Below, piece by piece: positions 18,100 through 25,809 of a stretch of DNA of 64,000 nucleotides. Every line of letters starts with the position of its first letter. Position 1 is the stretch's first letter. The stretch is from Natrinema zhouii (GTDB lineage: Archaea > Halobacteriota > Halobacteria > Halobacteriales > Natrialbaceae), in assembly GCF_013456555.2 (NCBI RefSeq), contig NZ_CP059154.1, positions 1,984,001-2,048,000 on the forward strand. Direction: 5' to 3'. Below the pieces are notes generated by a model. It saw only the letters and a list, made by a program, of their open reading frames with translations. It searched no databases and had not been told where the DNA came from. Made by a program: the position numbers and the translations under genes.

Positions 18100-19689
18100 A
18101 TGCCGACCGGGGCGATCGACTACCACGAGCGGACGAAGCACTCGCCCAGAAGCGTTCGGGAGGGCGGTCGCGGCCTGAACTTCGACAATAAGCCGACCCC
18201 GTACAAGGAGTACACCGGCTTGCCTTCGAAGGCGCTCGCTGACCGAATTCGCCCGCCGCAGCAACCCGCGCTCGCGGCGATCGCGGAGCCGACGCCCGAC
18301 GGCGATCCGGCTCGAGCGCGCCAGCCGGACCTCGAGACGGTCACGAGCCTGTGTTACTACGCCGCGGGCATCACGAAACGGATCGGCAGGCGCGATCGCA
18401 CCCTCTTCTTTCGCGCCGCGGCGACGACCGGCGCGCTCTACCACGTCGACCTGTACGTCGTCTGCGGTGAGCTCGGGGGTGACGACGGCGACGACGAGAC
18501 CGGTGAGCCGGGGCGCGAACTCGAGGCCGGCGTCTACCACTTCGATCCCCGGACGCTGTCGCTCGACGTGCTCCGCGAGGGGGACTACCGCGGCGTGCTC
18601 GCGAGCGCCAGCGAGCGCGCGGGCGTCGCCGACGCGCCGCTGTCGGTCGTCGCGACCTCGACGTGGTGGCGAAACGCCTGGAAGTATGGGGGCCGGACGT
18701 TTCGCCACGCGTTCTGGGACTCCGGGACGCACCTCGCGAACCTGCTGGCGGTCGCCCACGCGCTCGACTACCGCGCCGAGGTCGTCACCGGCTTCGCCGA
18801 CCGACCCGTCGCCGACCTGCTCGGACTCGAGCCCGAACGCGAAGCGGCGCTCGAGATCGTGCCGATCGGTTCGAGTGACGCCGGACTCGAGTCCGACCCT
18901 GCCACCGATTCCGGTTCGACCGGCGTCGACCCGATCGATCCCGACACCGAACCGCTCTCGCCGAACGAGCGGGAGTTCCCGCTGATCCACGAGGCGTGGT
19001 CGGCCGGCGCTCTCGAGAGCGGCGCAGTCGACTCCTGGCGGTCCGGGCGGCCGGCGGGACCGATCGGCACCCGCGAACCCGGCGACGGCGAACGGATCGC
19101 GCTCGAGCCGGTCGATCACGAGACGGCCTCGAGCCGGCCGCTCCACGAGACGATCCGTCGCCGCGGCTCCTGTCGCGAGTACGAGCGCGAGCCGATCAGT
19201 TTTCGGAAGCTGTCGACCGTGCTCGACCGGGCCGTTCGCGGGGTGGCGATGGACAGCCGTTTCGAGGACGACCCGCCGCTCTCGTTCGTCGATCCGTATC
19301 TCATCGTCAACGGCGTCGACGGCCTCGCGTCGGGCAGCTACCGCTACCATCCGGCCCGAGGCGAACTCGAGCGGCTGCAGGCCGGCGAATTTCGTAGCGA
19401 GGCGGGCCACCTCGCGCTGGATCAGCGGTTGGCCGCCGACGCCGCGGTCTGCGTCTACTTCGTGACTGACCTCGAGGAGATCGTCGACGCGCTCGGGGAT
19501 CGCGGCTACCGGGTGGCACAGCTCGAGGCGTCGCTGACGGCCGGCCGGCTCTACCTAGGGACCTACGCCCACCGCGACCTCGGCGGGACCGGGCTGACGT
19601 TCTACGACGACGTCGTCTCGGACTTCTTCGCACCCCATGCCGCGGGACAGACGCCGATGTTCCTGTACACGATGGGGCGGCCGGCCTGA
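18100..19689 (+). CDS. SagB/ThcOx-type FMN oxidoreductase with two nitroreductase domains
   Basis: The 529-residue protein starts with the SagB-type N terminus (YHERTKHSP, with NFDNKPTPYKEYTG following), then a first nitroreductase fold containing TTGALYHVDLYVV, YRGVLASAS and FWDSGTHLANLLAVAHAL. A second fold begins at about residue 350 (ETIRRRGSCREYEREPISF) and ends FYDDVVSDFFAPHA. In peptide pathways SagB oxidises azolines to azoles with FMN, but no cyclodehydratase (SagC/D), precursor peptide or protease is nearby. This is the free-standing type common in archaea and bacteria. The ATG at MPTGAIDYHERTK is preferred over an earlier GTG because the family begins there. Confidence 0.85.
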   Translation: MPTGAIDYHERTKHSPRSVREGGRGLNFDNKPTPYKEYTGLPSKALADRIRPPQQPALAAIAEPTPDGDPARARQPDLETVTSLCYYAAGITKRIGRRDRTLFFRAAATTGALYHVDLYVVCGELGGDDGDDETGEPGRELEAGVYHFDPRTLSLDVLREGDYRGVLASASERAGVADAPLSVVATSTWWRNAWKYGGRTFRHAFWDSGTHLANLLAVAHALDYRAEVVTGFADRPVADLLGLEPEREAALEIVPIGSSDAGLESDPATDSGSTGVDPIDPDTEPLSPNEREFPLIHEAWSAGALESGAVDSWRSGRPAGPIGTREPGDGERIALEPVDHETASSRPLHETIRRRGSCREYEREPISFRKLSTVLDRAVRGVAMDSRFEDDPPLSFVDPYLIVNGVDGLASGSYRYHPARGELERLQAGEFRSEAGHLALDQRLAADAAVCVYFVTDLEEIVDALGDRGYRVAQLEASLTAGRLYLGTYAHRDLGGTGLTFYDDVVSDFFAPHAAGQTPMFLYTMGRPA

Positions 19690-19774
19690 AACCGCGTTTC
19701 GCCGAGCCGGACGGCGACGGTGGACAGGGACGGGAGATGAGGACGGGTAGCACGCGCTGACGAGGTTGTCGCAC

Positions 19775-19911
19775 TTTTATACGGGCGCACGTCGCCCCAT
19801 CGACCATGCAGCCGAAACGGCGGCTCGGTCGCTCGGGCTCGAGACGGTGGAACCGAACGCTGTCGAGCCGCGACGCCGACCGGCGACGCCAGGAACGAAC
19901 ACATGGAGTAT
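19775..19911 (+). promoter_or_regulatory. TATA box and possible 35-codon leader ORF before DUF368
   Basis: A TATA-like TTTTATACG at about 19776-19784 precedes an ATG at 19806 that opens a 35-codon frame of very basic composition (MQPKRRLGRSGSRRWNRTLS ...). Its stop codon TGA falls at 19909-19911, overlapping the start of the DUF368 gene by 9 nt in another frame. If transcription starts about 27 nt after the TATA, this small ORF would be read first. It may be a translationally coupled leader or chance; the long untranslated leader itself is unusual for a haloarchaeon. Confidence 0.3.
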
Positions 19912-20862
19912 GAACGAACCGACGTGGTCGTCGACCGACTCGAGTTGCTCCGGGCCTACGGCTACGGGCTCTGTATGGGTGCGGCCGACGCCCTGCCCGG
20001 CGTCTCCGGCGGGACCGTCGCGCTCCTGCTGGGCTTCTACGGCCGGCTGATCGCCGCCGTCACCGCGCTCACGCCCCAGCGAGCGATCGCCGTTCTCCGG
20101 GGGTATCACCCCGACCGACGGGATCGAGCGCGGGAGTCCCTGCTCGAGATGGACCTGCAGTTTCTGGTCCCCCTCGGCGTCGGCATGGTCACCTCGGTCG
20201 TGCTCATCGCCGACGTCGTCTCGTCGCTTGCGGAGTCCCATCCCGTGGCGATCTTCGGCTTCTTTACCGGGCTGATCGCCGCCTCGGCGATCGCGCTCGG
20301 CCGGAGCCTCGAGTTCGACTCGCCGGCACACGTCGTCGCTGCGCTGGTGGGCACGACGCTCGCGTTGCTGGTCGCCGCCGACGTCGTCCAGTTACCCGGC
20401 GGCGGTCCGGTCGTGATCTTCGTCGCCGGCGCGATTGCGATCAGTGCGATGATCCTGCCGGGGATCTCCGGCTCGCTCATCCTGATCCTGCTCGGCCAGT
20501 ACGTCTTCCTCTCCGGCGAGCTGAGCGAGTTCGTCCGCGCCGGCGCGGACCTGCTCGGCGGCGGCTCGCTCGCGGCGGTCATCGATCCGGGAACGACCGT
20601 GGCGCTGTTCGTCGCCGGCGGCGTCGTCGGCCTCGTCACCATCGCTCGCGTCGTGCGCGCCGCGCTGGCTCGCAACCGCGGACTGACCCTCGTCTTCCTG
20701 GTGAGCCTGATCGCCGGCTCGGTTCCCGCACCCCTGCACAACATCGGCGAAACGCACGCGTGGACGACGGAAACGATGGCGCTGACGGCCGCGTGGGCCG
20801 CAGTCGGTGCGGTCGCACTGTTCGCCCTCGAGTATCTCGTCGGCGGGTTCGATCCGGAGTGA
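19903..20862 (+). CDS. DUF368 membrane protein, putative polyprenyl-phosphate translocase
   Basis: The 319-residue protein has about eight to nine hydrophobic helices and the family signature ALPGVSGGTVALLLGFYGRL near residues 28-47, repeated in the second half as LPGISGSLILILLGQY. The two G-x-SG motifs at re-entrant helices define DUF368. Bacterial DUF368 (PopT) recycles undecaprenyl phosphate across the membrane; an archaeal counterpart would handle dolichyl phosphate used in S-layer N-glycosylation, an inference. Start codon ATG is close to the conserved N terminus (VDRLELLRAYGYGLCMGAAD). The next gene is independent. Confidence 0.88.
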   Translation: MEYERTDVVVDRLELLRAYGYGLCMGAADALPGVSGGTVALLLGFYGRLIAAVTALTPQRAIAVLRGYHPDRRDRARESLLEMDLQFLVPLGVGMVTSVVLIADVVSSLAESHPVAIFGFFTGLIAASAIALGRSLEFDSPAHVVAALVGTTLALLVAADVVQLPGGGPVVIFVAGAIAISAMILPGISGSLILILLGQYVFLSGELSEFVRAGADLLGGGSLAAVIDPGTTVALFVAGGVVGLVTIARVVRAALARNRGLTLVFLVSLIAGSVPAPLHNIGETHAWTTETMALTAAWAAVGAVALFALEYLVGGFDPE

Positions 20863-20960
20863 ACGCAACGAACGCGACGGGGCGGGCGGCAATCCGACGT
20901 ACACCTCGCCCTTGCATGCTCTGAGACGGCGTTATATCGGTGCCGCTACGAGGGACGCGT

Positions 20961-21176
20961 ATGCCAGTCACGGCCCTCTTCGGGACGAAACCGACGCGGG
21001 CGGTGTCGGTCCGCTCGGTGGTTTCGGCAGCGGCGCGGGAGTTCAATGACGGGAACTGGGCGCGCGGGCTCTTACTACTCAGTGTCCTCGTCCTCGTCTG
21101 GACGGGAGCGGTCGTCGACCTGACTGCACGTCGTCTCGTCGGTGCGTGCCGCAGCGGTCGGCCGCCGATCGCTTAG
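20961..21176 (+). CDS. Small single-helix membrane protein
   Basis: The 71-residue product has a basic N-terminal half, one clear membrane helix (ARGLLLLSVLVLVWTGAVVDL) and a basic C terminus. A TATA-like TTATAT at 20932-20937 lies 24-29 nt before the ATG, the spacing of a leaderless haloarchaeal gene, which is the main support. The last four bases overlap the end of the convergent gene on the other strand. No family is recognised. Confidence 0.5.
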   Translation: MPVTALFGTKPTRAVSVRSVVSAAAREFNDGNWARGLLLLSVLVLVWTGAVVDLTARRLVGACRSGRPPIA

Positions 21177-21580
21177 TCGCCGAAGTCGGCGTCTTCGAAG
21201 TGCTCGTTCGCGAGGTCGTCGATCAGCTCCTCGATATCGTTCTGTTTGTCGTCGTCGAGGTCTTCGACCGCGCCGACGCCGTGGCCGCCGCTTTTCGCCG
21301 TCTGCAGGGCGTTCTTGTTGAGGTTGCCGTCCGGATCGACCACCGGGAGTTTGAGGTCCGTGAAGTTCTCCGGCGGGAATCCCGACGACGAGAGGACGAA
21401 GTGGTCCGCGACCTCGTCCAGGTCGTCAGTGTCGAAGTCCTCGAGTTGCGGTTCGTCCCATTCCTCGGTCGTCGTGCCCGAAAAGTCGGGCTCGTGCATC
21501 GCGTAGTCGGTCACGAACGCGAGTACGTTACGGCGGAAAATCGGCGTATTCCTTGCGTTTTCAGCGAGGGTGACGGGCAC
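21173..21580 (-). CDS. Conserved haloarchaeal protein of unknown function
   Basis: A 135-residue acidic soluble protein. Visible blocks are FRRNVLAFVTDYAMHEPDF, DTDDLDEVADHFVLSSSGFPP and FTDLKLPVVDPDGNLNKNAL followed by a Gly/His loop and a C-terminal helix (DDKQNDIEELIDDLANEHFED). The LKLPV-D-DG-LN-NAL pattern is faintly like a short motif seen in phage head-associated proteins, where it precedes a helical tail, but the match is weak and no phage genes are nearby. The start is GTG; a later ATG (MHEPDF) would shorten it by 27 residues. Function not known. Confidence 0.65.
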   Translation of the reverse strand: MPVTLAENARNTPIFRRNVLAFVTDYAMHEPDFSGTTTEEWDEPQLEDFDTDDLDEVADHFVLSSSGFPPENFTDLKLPVVDPDGNLNKNALQTAKSGGHGVGAVEDLDDDKQNDIEELIDDLANEHFEDADFGD

Positions 21581-21634
21581 GCACCGCGTTGGTCGACAGC
21601 CGCTGAGACCGTCTCCGCGGCGTCGCCGGCGGCG

Positions 21635-22624
21635 CTACCAGCGATGGTGGACGTGTTCGAACACGTACTCCTCGTAGACGTCGCGGACGGCACCGTGAAC
21701 CCGGTGGGATAACGGCGACAGCTCCGAGACGGCGGCGTTGCTCCGGACGTGCTCCGGCGAGGTCGTCCCCGGAATGACCGTCGAGACCGCCTCGTGGTCG
21801 AGGATCCACCGGAGCGTCAGCTCGGCCAGCGACAGGTCCTCGGGAACGTGGGGATCGAGCGCCTCCACCGCGTCGTGGCCCGTCTCGTAGGGGACGCCGG
21901 CGAACGTCTCGCCGACGTCGAAGGCCTCGCCCTCGCGGTTGAAGTTTCGGTGGTCGTCCTCGGCGAACGTCTGGTCGCGCTCGAGCGCGCCGGTCAACAG
22001 CCCCGACGCGTACGGAACCCGGACGATCACGCCGACGTCTTCCCGGCGGGCCCGCTCGAAGAACAGCTCCGCCGGCCGCTGGCGGAACGGGTTGAAGATG
22101 AGCTGGACGGTCTCGACGATGTCGTACTCGATCGCCTTGAGCGCCTCCTCGACTTTCTCGACGCTCACGCCGGCGCGAGCGATTTTGTCTTCGTTTTTCA
22201 GTCGTTCGAGCGCCTCGAACGTCGACGGCTGGTAGTACACCTCGGTCGGCGGACAGTGCAATTGGAGGAGGTCGAGCGTTTCCTCGCCGAGGTTCTCGCG
22301 GCTTCGATCGACGAACGAGGAGAGGTGATCGTAGTCGTAGCGGTCGGCCTCGTGCGGATCGAGCCGCCGGCCGGCTTTCGTCGCGACGAACACGTTGTCG
22401 TGGGCGTCGCGCTCGTCGAGGACGTGGCCGATGTGGCGTTCGCTGCGGCCGTCGCCGTACACGTCGGCGGTATCGACGAAGTCGATATCCGCGTCGATGG
22501 CGGCGCGAACGACGTCGCGGCCGGTCTCGTCCGAGACGTCGCCCCAGGAGCCGCCGATGTTCCACGTTCCGAGGCCGACCTCGGAGACGTTCCGTCCGGT
22601 CGAACCGAGTCGTCGATAGTTCAT
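21635..22624 (-). CDS. Aldo/keto reductase
   Basis: The 329-residue protein has the AKR TIM-barrel features: LGLGTWNIGG-like VGLGTWNIGGSWGD at the N terminus, FVDTADVYGDGRSE with the catalytic Asp and Tyr, VFVATKAGRR with the catalytic Lys, LDLLQLHCPP with the catalytic His, and a C-terminal NADP-binding ending TVIPGTTSPEHVRSNAAV. Members reduce aldehydes and ketones with NAD(P)H. The physiological substrate is not evident. Two close ATGs exist (MHMNYRRL); the inner one fits the family. It is divergent from the DUF5789 gene. Confidence 0.9.
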   Translation of the reverse strand: MNYRRLGSTGRNVSEVGLGTWNIGGSWGDVSDETGRDVVRAAIDADIDFVDTADVYGDGRSERHIGHVLDERDAHDNVFVATKAGRRLDPHEADRYDYDHLSSFVDRSRENLGEETLDLLQLHCPPTEVYYQPSTFEALERLKNEDKIARAGVSVEKVEEALKAIEYDIVETVQLIFNPFRQRPAELFFERARREDVGVIVRVPYASGLLTGALERDQTFAEDDHRNFNREGEAFDVGETFAGVPYETGHDAVEALDPHVPEDLSLAELTLRWILDHEAVSTVIPGTTSPEHVRSNAAVSELSPLSHRVHGAVRDVYEEYVFEHVHHRW

Positions 22625-22831
22625 GTGCATCCGTGTTCGCGAACCGGTGTATGCGTTGGCCTGTCGGCAACCCGTCGAACCGCCACACCGCCGCACTCGA
22701 GACCGCGACGACCAACAGATGGCTGAAATCGATGGATAGAGGGGGCGTAACGGACTCTCGGACCGACGGCCGCGAACTGTCGTCGCCTGCAGGCTGTGGT
22801 ACTTTCCCGCCCATCGGGGTAGGAGCGCCCG

Positions 22832-23161
22832 ATGAACCGTATTGACACCGAGACGGACGAGGTCCGATCGCTGGAACTCGGGTCGGTCAGTCAGCTCTTC
22901 GGGGACGCGACCTTCCCGATGACGACCGACGAGGTACTCGCGGAGTTCGCCGACGTGGAGATCACGTACCCCCGCCGATCGGATTCGCTCCGGACGATCC
23001 TCGAGACGTCGGGTCACGAGACCTACGAGACGCAGGACGAACTCGAACTGGCGATTCTCAACGGGGTCAGGCGGGACGCCGTGGGTCGGCCGCGGTACAG
23101 TGACCGCGGGGACAGTCCCCACGTCATCGACGAAGACATGCGAGGCCAGCAGTCGTTCTAA
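22832..23161 (+). CDS. DUF5789 family protein
   Basis: The 109-residue acidic protein contains LGSVSQLFGDATFPMTTDEVLAEF, then EITYPRRSDSLRTILE and YETQDELELAILNGVRRDAVG. These match the haloarchaeal DUF5789 family, whose members are short, of unknown function and often near stress genes. The C terminus has SDRGDSPHVIDEDM. A GGAG six nt from the ATG may act as ribosome binding site. It is followed after 36 bp by two DUF892 genes on the same strand, suggesting one operon of three small stress-type proteins. Confidence 0.82.
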   Translation: MNRIDTETDEVRSLELGSVSQLFGDATFPMTTDEVLAEFADVEITYPRRSDSLRTILETSGHETYETQDELELAILNGVRRDAVGRPRYSDRGDSPHVIDEDMRGQQSF

Positions 23162-23197
23162 CCGATCGATTCGCGCGAAGAGACGGACGAGACAGCC

Positions 23198-23785
23198 ATG
23201 AGTACGACAACGACCACACCCCACGACGCGTTGACGACCGAGCTGGAGCGACTCTACTACATCGAACGAGAACTCTGTGGCGAACTCGAGACGCTGGCGG
23301 CCGATGTCGCGATCGATACCCTGGACGACGGCCGCGTCACGGAATGTCGGGAGCGACTCTGGGAGACGATCGACGGCCACTGCGACGAGACCCAGCGACA
23401 CTGCGAGCGCATCGAACGGGCCTTCGACGCGCTCGGGGAGGAGCCCCGGACCAGACCCGTTCCGGCGTTCGACGGCCTGATCGCCGACAAGGAGGCGTTC
23501 AACAACGTCGTTCTGAACGACGAACTCCGGCCGCTGTACTACATCGAGACGACCCTGAAACTCGAGGCGCTCGAGTGTACGATCTACGAGACGACGATGG
23601 CGCTCGCGAACTCGCTCGAGGACGAGGCGGGCGAACGCGTCGTCGACGCGCTCCGGCCGAACTACGACGACGAGCGGGCGATGCGAACGGAACTCGAGTC
23701 GCTGTCGGACAGCGACGCCGTCGAACTGTTGCTCGCGTCGAGTCCGGTCGGCGAGGCCAGCCGCGGCTCACTCGATCGGAGATGA
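23198..23785 (+). CDS. DUF892 ferritin-like protein (copy 1)
   Basis: The 195-residue protein is all-helical with the DUF892/YciF pattern: LTTELERLYYIERELCGELETLA, a second helix with HCDETQRHCERIERAFDALG, LRPLYYIETTLKLEALECTIYETT and a last helix. DUF892 proteins have a ferritin-like four-helix bundle, and several Glu/His pairs (IERE, ETQRH, EALE) could bind a di-metal site, but full conservation cannot be checked here. Bacterial members are induced by stress. Start ATG follows an upstream gene by 36 bp. A shorter paralogue begins 13 bp after its stop. Confidence 0.72.
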   Translation: MSTTTTTPHDALTTELERLYYIERELCGELETLAADVAIDTLDDGRVTECRERLWETIDGHCDETQRHCERIERAFDALGEEPRTRPVPAFDGLIADKEAFNNVVLNDELRPLYYIETTLKLEALECTIYETTMALANSLEDEAGERVVDALRPNYDDERAMRTELESLSDSDAVELLLASSPVGEASRGSLDRR

Positions 23786-23798
23786 GGATACGCACATC

Positions 23799-24299
23799 AT
23801 GAACATCGAAACGCTCGAAGACAGCTTCGGTTTCCAGTTACAGCACGCCTACTACGTCGAACGTACCCACGTTGAACTGCTCGCCGAGATGGCGGCCGAC
23901 GCCGCGAGCGACGAACTCGCCGAGGCGTTCGCGACCCACCGCGACGAGACCGAACGACAGGTCGAACGGCTCGAGGACGTCTTCGCAGCGCTCGGTCGTC
24001 GACCGCGCGCGAGTCGATCGCGAGCAGCCGACGGCCTCGCCGAGTCGCGACGGAGCCGCACGGCCGACGGCGAGTCGCCACCGGAGTACGTCGACCTCGA
24101 GATCGGGCTCACGGCGGAGCGCCTGGAGATCCGCTCCTACGAGGGGCTGCTCACGCTCGCAGGTCGTCTCGCCTACGCGGACGACATCGTCGAGCCGCTC
24201 GAGGAAAATCTCGAGGAGGAACGAACGACGCTCCAGCGACTCGAAGGCCTCGAGACGGAGACGTCGATTACCGGCTCGCTGGAAACGGGCCGGCCGTAG
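23799..24299 (+). CDS. DUF892 ferritin-like protein (copy 2)
   Basis: The 166-residue protein repeats the architecture of the upstream copy: LEDSFGFQLQHAYYVERTHVELLAEMA, THRDETERQVERLEDVFAALG, then a low-complexity Arg/Ser insertion (about residues 70-92), then VDLEIGLTAERLEIRSYEGLLTLAGRL. It is almost certainly a ferritin-like helical bundle and forms an operon with copy 1 (13-bp gap). The two probably act together. The insertion between the second and third helices is unique to this copy. Confidence 0.72.
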   Translation: MNIETLEDSFGFQLQHAYYVERTHVELLAEMAADAASDELAEAFATHRDETERQVERLEDVFAALGRRPRASRSRAADGLAESRRSRTADGESPPEYVDLEIGLTAERLEIRSYEGLLTLAGRLAYADDIVEPLEENLEEERTTLQRLEGLETETSITGSLETGRP

Positions 24300-24621
24300 T
24301 CCGCGGTTTCCGCGATGGCTGAGTCCCGGTCACTCCCCGCGACTGATTGCGGGCGATGACGACCACATCGGTGGAACGACGGAGAAGAACACGTCGAACC
24401 CCGCCAGCCCGAGAGCAGCAGCCCCGGTGAAATAGCGGTGGCGGCTGCAGGGCGCGGTCACTTCCGCGAATCCGTCCAACTGGACTGATACGACCATCGA
24501 ATTCGAAGTCTGGTCCTCGAGCCGGCCGACCGAACCGATCGAGCCCGTCTGACAAAGTTGCGGCCGTATGAAACCGACGCCGTCCGCCTGACCGACCGAT
24601 GGGAACGCAGTCACCTCGAGC
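24300..24621. other. Intergenic region without a recognised gene
   Basis: Nothing coding was recognised in either strand. A long minus-strand frame crosses it but continues as a shadow of the next gene and has no family resemblance. The promoter of the downstream ligase gene should lie at its right end, but no clear TATA is visible there (the sequence before the ATG is GC-rich: GTCACCTCGAGC). Confidence 0.35.
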
Positions 24622-25779
24622 ATGAAAACGAGCATCGAAGTCGAGTACTGGGTCGTCGACAGCGACGGCAGCCTCACCGAACCGGGGCCGCTCGCCGACG
24701 TGTCGGCGCAAACCGAGCGGGAGTTCGTCGAACCGCTGTTCGAACTGAAGACGCCGCCCTGCGAGACGGTCTCGGGGCTCCGAACGGAACTCGTCACGGA
24801 GCTCGAGGATGTCCTCTCGAGAGCGGCGGAGCTGGACAAGCATCTCGTTCCGCTGGGGACGCCGATCAACGGCGACGCGATCGACCGCCGCCCCGATGAG
24901 CGGGGCCGTATCCAGAAGGAAGTGATCGGCGAGAACTTCGACTACGCGAAGTACTGCGCCGGGACCCACATCCATGTCGAGAAGCGAAACGTAACCGACC
25001 AGCTCAACGCGCTCATCGCCCTCGATCCGGCGCTCGCGCTGGTCAACTCGTCGCCGTACCATCGAGGGGAACGGATCGCCAACGGGGCCCGCGCCCACTG
25101 CTACCGGAAGAAGAGCTACGAGGCGTTCCCGAAACACGGCCAGCTCTGGCGCTACGTCGAGAACGTCGGCGAGTGGCACCGACGGCTCGAGCACTGTTAC
25201 GAGGAGTTCGAAGCGGCAGCCGTCGCGGCGGGCGTCGACGCGGCGGCCGTCGAGGAGCACTTCTCGCCCGACGACGTGGTCTGGACGCCCGTGCGACTGC
25301 GCGATTCGATGCCGACCGTCGAGTGGCGCTCGCCCGACACCGCCCTGCCGAGCCAGCTGCTCCGACTGGTCGACGAACTCGAGACGGTGATGGAACGGCT
25401 CCACCACACCACCGTCCGGATCGACGGTGCGGGCGGGAGAGACGGTGGCCGCCGGGAGAGCGCCGACGGCGGAATCGCGAGCGACAGCGGCGTCCCGCGG
25501 GCTCGACCCGGCCACGTCACGGACGACGGGATCTCCCTCCCCGCGTTCGAAACCGTCCGTGATCTCGCCGAGTCGGCGATCGATCAGGGCCTCGAGTCGG
25601 CGGCCGTCGCGAGCTACCTCGAGCGGATGGGGTTCACCGTCGGTGACTACCACCCGATCTCGACGCAGATCGACGGCCGCCAGTACGTGACGAAAGCCGA
25701 CGCCCGCGAGCTGCGGCTCGAGTACGCGAGTCGACTCGAGGAAGACGTCGAGGAACTGGTGGCGGCCGTCGAGTCCTGA
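24622..25779 (+). CDS. Glutamate-cysteine ligase family protein (GCS2/YbdK type)
   Basis: The 385-residue protein matches the GCS2 fold: MKTSIEVEYWVVDSDGSL with the metal-binding Glu, ELKTPPCETVSGLR, FDYAKYCAGTHIHVE, INGDAIDRRP and late MPTVEWRSPDTALPS with the nucleotide-binding Arg. Haloarchaea use gamma-glutamylcysteine instead of glutathione as main thiol, made by GshA of this superfamily. Whether this gene is that GshA or a paralogue making another gamma-glutamyl amide is not clear; the sequence has an unusual Gly/Arg insert at about 275-300. It stands close to DUF892 stress genes, which would fit thiol-redox protection. Confidence 0.8.
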   Translation: MKTSIEVEYWVVDSDGSLTEPGPLADVSAQTEREFVEPLFELKTPPCETVSGLRTELVTELEDVLSRAAELDKHLVPLGTPINGDAIDRRPDERGRIQKEVIGENFDYAKYCAGTHIHVEKRNVTDQLNALIALDPALALVNSSPYHRGERIANGARAHCYRKKSYEAFPKHGQLWRYVENVGEWHRRLEHCYEEFEAAAVAAGVDAAAVEEHFSPDDVVWTPVRLRDSMPTVEWRSPDTALPSQLLRLVDELETVMERLHHTTVRIDGAGGRDGGRRESADGGIASDSGVPRARPGHVTDDGISLPAFETVRDLAESAIDQGLESAAVASYLERMGFTVGDYHPISTQIDGRQYVTKADARELRLEYASRLEEDVEELVAAVES

Positions 25780-25809
25780 CCCACTGCGCCTCGCGTTCGT
25801 CGGCGGCCG

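Noticed and set aside
21749..22726. Long plus-strand frame opposite the aldo/keto reductase
   Set aside because: It is antisense to a gene with clear AKR motifs; composition (Val, Arg, Glu) is that of a reverse frame in GC-rich DNA.
24268..25653. 461-codon minus-strand frame opposite the GCS2-type ligase
   Set aside because: Shadow of the plus-strand gene; no motif.
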